The notes under the pieces: generated by a model
Databases searched by the model: none
What the model saw: only the letters and a program-made list of their open reading frames with translations
Told to the model about the DNA's origin: nothing
Assembly: GCA_036652695.1 (NCBI GenBank)
Contig: JAVVVJ010000021.1
Coordinates: 1 to 36,652, forward strand
Length of the DNA: 36,652 nucleotides
Direction: 5' to 3'
From: Limiplasma sp036652695
Lineage (GTDB): Bacteria > Bacillota > Clostridia > Christensenellales > Aristaeellaceae
Position numbers and translations under genes: made by a program
Shown here: positions 32,663 through 36,652 of the stretch, piece after piece
How the letters are laid out: every line of letters starts with the position of its first letter
How positions within the stretch are numbered: position 1 is the first letter of the stretch

Positions 32663-33507
32663 GGCAGGTCATCCTCCTTGTCCGCTTGCTCCTTGCGCTG
32701 CCTGCCCGCCAGCAGCAGCGCCTCCATGGCGGGCGCGTCTCCGGCTTGCAACGCGTCGCGGTACTGCGTCAGGTTGGCGATCAGGGTGTTTAGCTCCTCC
32801 AGCAGCGGCTGACGGTTACACTGGAAAAGCTCCGTCCACAGCTTGGGATCCAGCCGCGCTACGCGCGTCATATCCTTGAAGCTGCCCGCCGAAAAGCCGT
32901 GATATGCCAAGCTCGTTGGGCTTTGCACATACGCGCTGGATACCACGTGCGCCAGCTGCGAGGTGTATGCGATCACCCTGTCATGGTTTTCCGGCGTGGT
33001 CATCACCACGCGCCCAAAGCCCAGTTCCCGCCAGAAATGCTTGAGCGTATCCAACGTTTGAATATCCGTGCCGCGCGGCGGGGTCAAAATCATGGAAGCA
33101 TTCTCAAACAGGTTCGCGGTCGCGTGATCAAAGCCCGAATATTCGATACCCGCCATGGGATGCCCACCCACGAACATGAACCCATGTTCCTGCGCCACCT
33201 GCCACAGCGGATCACAAACCGCGCGCTTCACGCCGCACACGTCCGTGACCACCGCTCCCTTGCGAATCTGTGCCGCGTGCGCCGTTACATATTCCACCGC
33301 CGCCAGCGGCCATGTGGCCACAATCACCAAATCGCAGATGCCCAGCCGCTCCGGGGTAAGCTCGCCATCGATTGCGTCCAGCAGCTTGGCCTTATAAAGC
33401 ACCTGCTCGCTTACGTCCGTACCCAGCACGGTATGCGGAGTGCGCCGCTTGAGCGCCTTTGCGATGGAGCCGCCAATCAGCCCCAGCCCAATGACCGCAA
33501 TGTTCAT
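32659..33507 (-). CDS. tyrA: Prephenate dehydrogenase
   Basis: The enzyme makes 4-hydroxyphenylpyruvate from prephenate, the tyrosine branch. The 282-aa protein starts at ATG 33507 with GGGAGG upstream. It has the Rossmann motif GLGLIGGS, an acidic NAD-selecting residue after GTDVS, the conserved GGHPMAG, and the catalytic-domain stretch HDRVIAYTSQLAHV. It lacks both a mutase domain and a C-terminal ACT domain, so it is the short monofunctional form; control would rest on the operon and the other enzymes. Its start overlaps the aroF stop by 4 bases and its stop overlaps aroB by 4 bases. Confidence 0.96.
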   Translation of the reverse strand: MNIAVIGLGLIGGSIAKALKRRTPHTVLGTDVSEQVLYKAKLLDAIDGELTPERLGICDLVIVATWPLAAVEYVTAHAAQIRKGAVVTDVCGVKRAVCDPLWQVAQEHGFMFVGGHPMAGIEYSGFDHATANLFENASMILTPPRGTDIQTLDTLKHFWRELGFGRVVMTTPENHDRVIAYTSQLAHVVSSAYVQSPTSLAYHGFSAGSFKDMTRVARLDPKLWTELFQCNRQPLLEELNTLIANLTQYRDALQAGDAPAMEALLLAGRQRKEQADKEDDLP

Positions 33508-34529
33508 AGGCTCGCCTCCCCGTGTGTGCGGCAGGCATGCGGCAACACCGCGCGCACGCACGCCATCAGATCCCTGAACGCATCCGGGGTTAGGGATTGC
33601 GCGCCATCGCAAAGCGCTCGCTTAGGATCGTTATGCACCTCAATCATCAGGCCGTCCGCGCCTGCCACGGTAGCGGCGAGCGCCATGGGCTTGACCAAAG
33701 CCGCGATGCCCGTGGCGTGGCTGGGATCAACGATCACCGGCAGGTGGCTCATCTTTTTGAGCATGGGAATGGCGGACAGGTCAAGCGTGTTGCGCGTCGC
33801 CGTTTCAAAGGTGCGTATGCCGCGTTCGCAGAGGATGACGCGGCTGTTGCCACCCGCCATCACATACTCCGCGCTCATCAAAAGCTCTTCCAAGGTATTT
33901 GCAAGCCCGCGCTTTAGCAAAATCGGCTTGTTGGTACGCCCAAGCTCCTTAAGCAGTTCAAAATTTTGCATGTTGCGCGCACCCACCTGAATCACATCCA
34001 CCTCATCAAAAAGGCTGAGCTGTGAAAGATCCATGATCTCCGTAACCACCGGCAGCCCCGTCAGGCGCTTCGCGATCAGCAAAAGCTCCAGCCCATGACC
34101 GCGCAAACCCTGAAACGCATACGGCGACGTGCGCGGCTTGAACGCGCCGCCCCGCAGCATGGTGGCGCCGCTGGCCTTCACCGCTGTGGCAATCAGGCAA
34201 ACCTGCTCCTCGCTTTCAATGCTGCATGGACCCGCGATCACGCTGAACACATCGCCGCCCACCTGCGTGGAACCCACTGGAATCACGGTATCCGCCTCGT
34301 GAAACTTGCGATTCGCGTTTTTGTAGGGTTCCTGCACGCGCTTAACGTCCTCCACGATATCCAGTGCGCGCAGCAGGTCAATATCCACAACGGACGTATC
34401 CCCCACCAAGCCAAGCACCAAATGAGTTTCCCCCTCCGAAGGATGGATTGTGATATGCAGGCTTTTTAGCCATGCCATGAGGTTATTGAGCTGCTTTTCA
34501 TCGGGGTTCTTTTTGAGGATGACGATCAT
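33504..34529 (-). CDS. aroF: 3-deoxy-7-phosphoheptulonate (DAHP) synthase, type I beta
   Basis: The enzyme joins phosphoenolpyruvate and erythrose 4-phosphate, the first step of the shikimate pathway. The 341-aa protein has an N-terminal ferredoxin-like regulatory domain (about 1-75, starting MIVILKKNPDEKQL), which in this family binds Phe or Tyr, and a TIM barrel with AGPCSIES, RGGAFKPRTSPYAFQG, QVGARNMQNFELL, KRGLANT, LCERGIRTFE and VDPSHATG. ATG 34529 follows GGAAGG. The long open frame upstream crosses the terminator and leader and is not coding for this protein. First structural gene of the operon, 21 bases after the attenuator T-run. Confidence 0.97.
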   Translation of the reverse strand: MIVILKKNPDEKQLNNLMAWLKSLHITIHPSEGETHLVLGLVGDTSVVDIDLLRALDIVEDVKRVQEPYKNANRKFHEADTVIPVGSTQVGGDVFSVIAGPCSIESEEQVCLIATAVKASGATMLRGGAFKPRTSPYAFQGLRGHGLELLLIAKRLTGLPVVTEIMDLSQLSLFDEVDVIQVGARNMQNFELLKELGRTNKPILLKRGLANTLEELLMSAEYVMAGGNSRVILCERGIRTFETATRNTLDLSAIPMLKKMSHLPVIVDPSHATGIAALVKPMALAATVAGADGLMIEVHNDPKRALCDGAQSLTPDAFRDLMACVRAVLPHACRTHGEASL

Positions 34530-34550
34530 GCGAGTTCCTTCCTTTCCATT

Positions 34551-34586
34551 AAAAAACACCCTCCCGGCATTGAGCCGCGAGGGTGT
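34551..34586 (-). terminator. Attenuator terminator before aroF
   Basis: On the minus strand ACACCCTC (34586-34579) pairs with GAGGGTGT (34563-34556), extended inside by CGGC/GCCG past one mismatch, and a TTTTTT run follows (34556-34551). It lies between the leader stop codon and aroF, so it would stop transcription before the operon unless prevented from folding. Confidence 0.9.
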
Positions 34587-34602
34587 TGCTTTGCAACAAT
34601 CC
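34581..34602 (-). promoter_or_regulatory. Candidate antiterminator hairpin in the aro leader
   Basis: TGTTGC (34598-34593), loop AAA, and GCAACA (34589-34584) form a hairpin that can extend by GG/CC pairing to 34602-34581. It uses the ACACCC of the terminator's 5' arm, so the two structures exclude each other. A ribosome at the leader stop (34605-34603) would cover its 5' arm. The alternative folding is inferred from pairing by eye. Confidence 0.6.
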
Positions 34603-34704
34603 TTACACCACAGCACAACGCAAAATAGCCTTACGCGTAAACGCAAAGCTAAAATAAAAGGCATAGGACGCGCCGAGCATAACAAGCGTAATGGCTTTGA
34701 GCAT
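34603..34704 (-). CDS. Phe/Tyr-rich leader peptide of the aromatic operon
   Basis: The 33-codon ORF has a strong AAGGGAGGA ribosome site (34720-34712) 7 bases before ATG 34704 and ends in TAA at 34603. Codons 14-22 (34665-34639) read SYAFYFSFAF-like text with four Phe and two Tyr in nine residues, and no Trp. It sits right after the operon promoter and 16 bases before the attenuator stem. This is the layout of a leader peptide whose slow translation, when charged tRNA-Phe or tRNA-Tyr is scarce, lets transcription continue into aroF. A small membrane peptide is the alternative reading. Confidence 0.82.
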   Translation of the reverse strand: MLKAITLVMLGASYAFYFSFAFTRKAILRCAVV

Positions 34705-34738
34705 CGGTTCGTCCTCCCTTCCTATGTGCTTGGGTGTG

Positions 34739-34767
34739 ATGATAGCACCATACGGCGCGATTGTCAA
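34739..34767 (-). promoter_or_regulatory. SigA promoter of the aromatic amino acid operon
   Basis: On the minus strand TTGACA (34767-34762, full consensus) and TATCAT (34744-34739) are exactly 17 bases apart, beginning 33 bases after the degV stop and about 35 bases before the leader start codon. Confidence 0.85.
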
Positions 34768-34799
34768 CCGTTCTTCAAAAAATTTCTAACGTGAAATGC

Positions 34800-35690
34800 T
34801 TATTCGCCCTTGATCAGCTTCTTTTTTCGCATTTCCAGCACAACGCCCACGATGCGTGGTCCCGCGTTGATTGCCACCGCTGCGCCGACCTGAAAGCGGT
34901 ACATCGGCGGATAGCCGATTCTCTTGGTCATTTCCTCGCTCATTTCATCGCAGGCGGCGCTATCGTTGCCATAGATCAGCCCATACGGAGTGTTTGGCTC
35001 CATATCCGCAAGCGCCATTTTGGCAATCTCCCGCACGAGCTTCTTTTCGCCGCGCGCTTTTCCGGCGGTGGAAATCTCATGATCCCAAACGCGCATGATG
35101 GGCTTGATCCCCAGTGTCTCGCCCACAAACACGGCAGCGCTGGGAATGCGACCCGATTTGCCTGCGTATTTCAGCGTATACAGTCCAAAATAGATGCGTT
35201 GTTTTTTGAGCTGCGCATCTATTTGGGCAAGCACTTCCTTCACTGGCATGCCCATTTCCAGCTTCTGTGCCGCAAGCAGCGCCGCGAAACCGTAACCGCC
35301 CGAATAGCTTGCGCCATCGAAAAGGTGAATGCGCATGCCGTTTTCATCCTGCGGGTTTTTCGCCAAAAAACGCTCGCGTGTGGATATGGCATTCTGATAG
35401 GTGGCCGAGCCGCGCGCGTTGATCAAAATCACAATAAGATCGTTTGTGCCCTCCGCTAGCTCATGCTTAAAAAGCTCCTCAAACACATAGGGCGTGATCT
35501 GCGATGTCACAGGAATGCTCCGACTTTCCTCCATGAGCTTATAAAAATCATCATTCGTAAGCTCCAAGCCACTCTGCCATGTTTTATCCCCTACGGACAC
35601 GGGGATGGGCAGCACGCCGATTTGGTAGCGCTCGCGCGCCTCGTTGGGGAGATCTGCCGCCGCGTCCACATAAAGCTTATACTTATCCAT
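34800..35690 (-). CDS. DegV family fatty-acid-binding protein
   Basis: DegV/FakB-type proteins bind fatty acids and hand them to a kinase (FakA) for phosphorylation in phospholipid synthesis. The 296-aa protein has the family order: VDAAADLP (a variant of the usual DS(A/S)(A/C)DLP), IPVTSQITPYVFEELF, LIVILINARGSATYQNA, DGASYSGGYGF, LYTLKYAGKSGRIP, IKPIMRVWDHEI, and a C-terminal GAAVAINAGPRIVGV. The conserved fatty-acid-site Ser is likely within PVTSQ. ATG 35690 has AAGGG 11 bases upstream. It follows the TraX gene by 30 bases in the same direction, so they may be co-transcribed. No fakA gene is in the window. Confidence 0.92.
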   Translation of the reverse strand: MDKYKLYVDAAADLPNEARERYQIGVLPIPVSVGDKTWQSGLELTNDDFYKLMEESRSIPVTSQITPYVFEELFKHELAEGTNDLIVILINARGSATYQNAISTRERFLAKNPQDENGMRIHLFDGASYSGGYGFAALLAAQKLEMGMPVKEVLAQIDAQLKKQRIYFGLYTLKYAGKSGRIPSAAVFVGETLGIKPIMRVWDHEISTAGKARGEKKLVREIAKMALADMEPNTPYGLIYGNDSAACDEMSEEMTKRIGYPPMYRFQVGAAVAINAGPRIVGVVLEMRKKKLIKGE

Positions 35691-35720
35691 CAGTCTTCTA
35701 TCCCTTCCTGTTTTGCTCCA

Positions 35721-36518
35721 TCATTTCAAAAAACCGCTCACCAGCGTTGCCCAAGTTGCCCCGCCCATCAGCAACCGCAAGACAATCAGTACCACCAAAT
35801 GCATCGGGTACAGCGCATACCCAAGCCACTTAGGCATGGTAAAGCCCGTACGGGTATTGAGCACAATGAGCGGCAAGGAGAGCCAGATCATGCCCTGCAG
35901 GCGGAAGAACGCAGAGAAGACCGTGCCCAGTCCCGGCCATGTCAAAAACTTGAGTTCCTGCCCAAAAAGGGATGTCACCGGCGAGCTTGGCGCACCCCAA
36001 AACAGCGCATAGGCTAGGTATGCCGCAATCAGCCCCCCGCGTGTCTGCCGTGCTCCGTAGAGCACCAGCATGAAGGTGAGGCCGCGCCAGCCGTAATCCA
36101 CATTCATAAAGCCCAACGCGATGTAGCAAAGCGCAGGCGCCCAAATCTCGCTGCCCAAAAAGCGTGCGCGTATGCCCTGTATAGCAATAATGCCCAGCAG
36201 CAGCGCGAACAAAATGCTAAAATCCGTCCATGTATGGCTGAGCGCCATCATATACAGCGGTTGAGAAACCACCGCCAGCAGAAGCATCCGCATGCCGTAT
36301 TTCCATGGGTCGCGTGTCTTTACACAACCCACCACCATGCACCACGCATACAGCGGTAGCGCCATGCGTCCAATCACGCGAAGCTCGCTCACACCGGGAA
36401 AAATCACCACACCCATGTGATCGATCATCATAAACACCAACGCGAGTAGCTTGAGAAAGGAAGTATCCATATTGCCAGCGAGTGCGTCCCTGCTGATCAT
36501 AGGGCTTTGTTTTTGCAT
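35721..36518 (-). CDS. TraX family membrane protein
   Basis: The 265-aa polytopic protein has about eight membrane helices. Its N-terminal block, FLKLLALVFMMIDHMGVV, then IGRMALPLYAWCMV, is the mark of the TraX family, whose plasmid member acetylates F pilin; chromosomal members are common in Clostridia and of unknown role, perhaps acetylating surface molecules. The C-terminal GYALYPMHLVVLIVLRLLMG is also family-like. ATG 36518 follows GGGAGGG at 8 bases. There are no conjugation genes nearby, so a plasmid-transfer role is unlikely. A consensus promoter precedes it. Confidence 0.88.
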   Translation of the reverse strand: MQKQSPMISRDALAGNMDTSFLKLLALVFMMIDHMGVVIFPGVSELRVIGRMALPLYAWCMVVGCVKTRDPWKYGMRMLLLAVVSQPLYMMALSHTWTDFSILFALLLGIIAIQGIRARFLGSEIWAPALCYIALGFMNVDYGWRGLTFMLVLYGARQTRGGLIAAYLAYALFWGAPSSPVTSLFGQELKFLTWPGLGTVFSAFFRLQGMIWLSLPLIVLNTRTGFTMPKWLGYALYPMHLVVLIVLRLLMGGATWATLVSGFLK

Positions 36519-36552
36519 GTATCCAGCCCTCCCTGTTTTTTGAAGCGTGGAT

Positions 36553-36581
36553 ATTATAGCACGTTCGCGCGGTGCTGTCAC
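36553..36581 (-). promoter_or_regulatory. SigA-type promoter of the TraX-degV pair
   Basis: On the minus strand GTGACA (36581-36576) and TATAAT (36558-36553) are 17 bases apart, with a perfect -10 box, 35 bases before the TraX start codon. Confidence 0.8.
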
Positions 36582-36635
36582 GAGGGTGGCGGATACTGCA
36601 CGGAAATCAACTTTGCCCCAGAACCTTCTCTATGC

Positions 36636-36643
36636 AGGAGGAG
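36636..36643 (+). promoter_or_regulatory. Possible ribosome binding site for a + strand gene beyond the window
   Basis: AGGAGGAG lies 9 bases before the window end, the right spacing for a start codon just outside. The gene itself cannot be seen. Confidence 0.35.
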
Positions 36644-36652
36644 TCCAGTAAA

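Noticed and set aside
32899..33990. A 363-codon + strand open frame opposite tyrA/aroF
   Set aside because: It spans two real minus-strand genes and their 4-base overlap, with no motif.
34530..34685. Extension of the aroF frame up to 34685
   Set aside because: It runs through the attenuator terminator and out of frame over the leader peptide; the DAHP synthase family starts at 34529.
35721..36518. TraX gene as a sign of a plasmid or conjugative element
   Set aside because: No relaxase, pilus or transfer genes are nearby, and chromosomal TraX-family genes are common in Clostridia.

Overview
The window (36.65 kb, GC-rich, roughly 55-58% by eye) looks like chromosome from a member of the Clostridia (Bacillota). 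The strongest marker is a SCIFF peptide gene (scfA) next to its radical SAM maturase (scfB), a pair that is nearly universal in and largely confined to Clostridia. Strong Shine-Dalgarno sequences, SigA-type promoters, M42 peptidases, a DegV protein and large GGDEF/EAL proteins fit the same group. No rRNA, tRNA, CRISPR array, transposase or phage gene was seen.

Left part (1-6048, + strand): the 3' end of an ABC exporter half, a seven-domain REC-GGDEF-EAL-PAS-REC-GGDEF-PAS protein, and glyceraldehyde-3-phosphate dehydrogenase with its own promoter and terminator. Next comes a minus-strand run (11094 to 6049) of a GH78 alpha-L-rhamnosidase, a GH31 glycosidase and a secreted NAGPA-type phosphodiester glycosidase, which together suggest use of plant or host glycans. 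Divergent from it is an ECF sigma factor - small membrane protein - signal peptidase I operon (11282-12619). A serine beta-lactamase-like hydrolase (minus) then diverges from a PAS/GGDEF/GAF protein (plus) whose 3' end overlaps argH. Two membrane proteins of probable surface-glycan assembly follow (GT-C-type glycosyltransferase and acyltransferase-3).

Middle: an AT-rich SPL-like radical SAM gene (20669-21541), bounded by 11-bp direct repeats, looks like a recent insertion. After it come an HtrA-type protease, scfB and scfA (minus), a small CmpB-like membrane protein (plus), and three tandem M42 metallopeptidases (minus).

Right part (34767 to 28785, minus): a compact aromatic amino acid operon, aroF-tyrA-aroB-pheA-aroEK(fused)-aroQ, whose genes overlap or are separated by a few bases. 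It covers DAHP synthesis through shikimate 3-phosphate plus the Phe and Tyr branches, but lacks aroA and aroC. It begins with a consensus promoter, a 33-codon leader ORF with six Phe/Tyr codons in nine, and an intrinsic terminator just before aroF. That is the layout of ribosome-mediated attenuation and is the most notable regulatory element in the window. A DegV protein and a TraX-family membrane protein lie upstream.

Themes: c-di-GMP signalling (two proteins sharing a C-terminal cysteine motif with identical spacing), envelope functions, RiPP-like SCIFF biosynthesis, and attenuated aromatic amino acid synthesis. All functions are assigned from motifs read by eye; no database search was possible.
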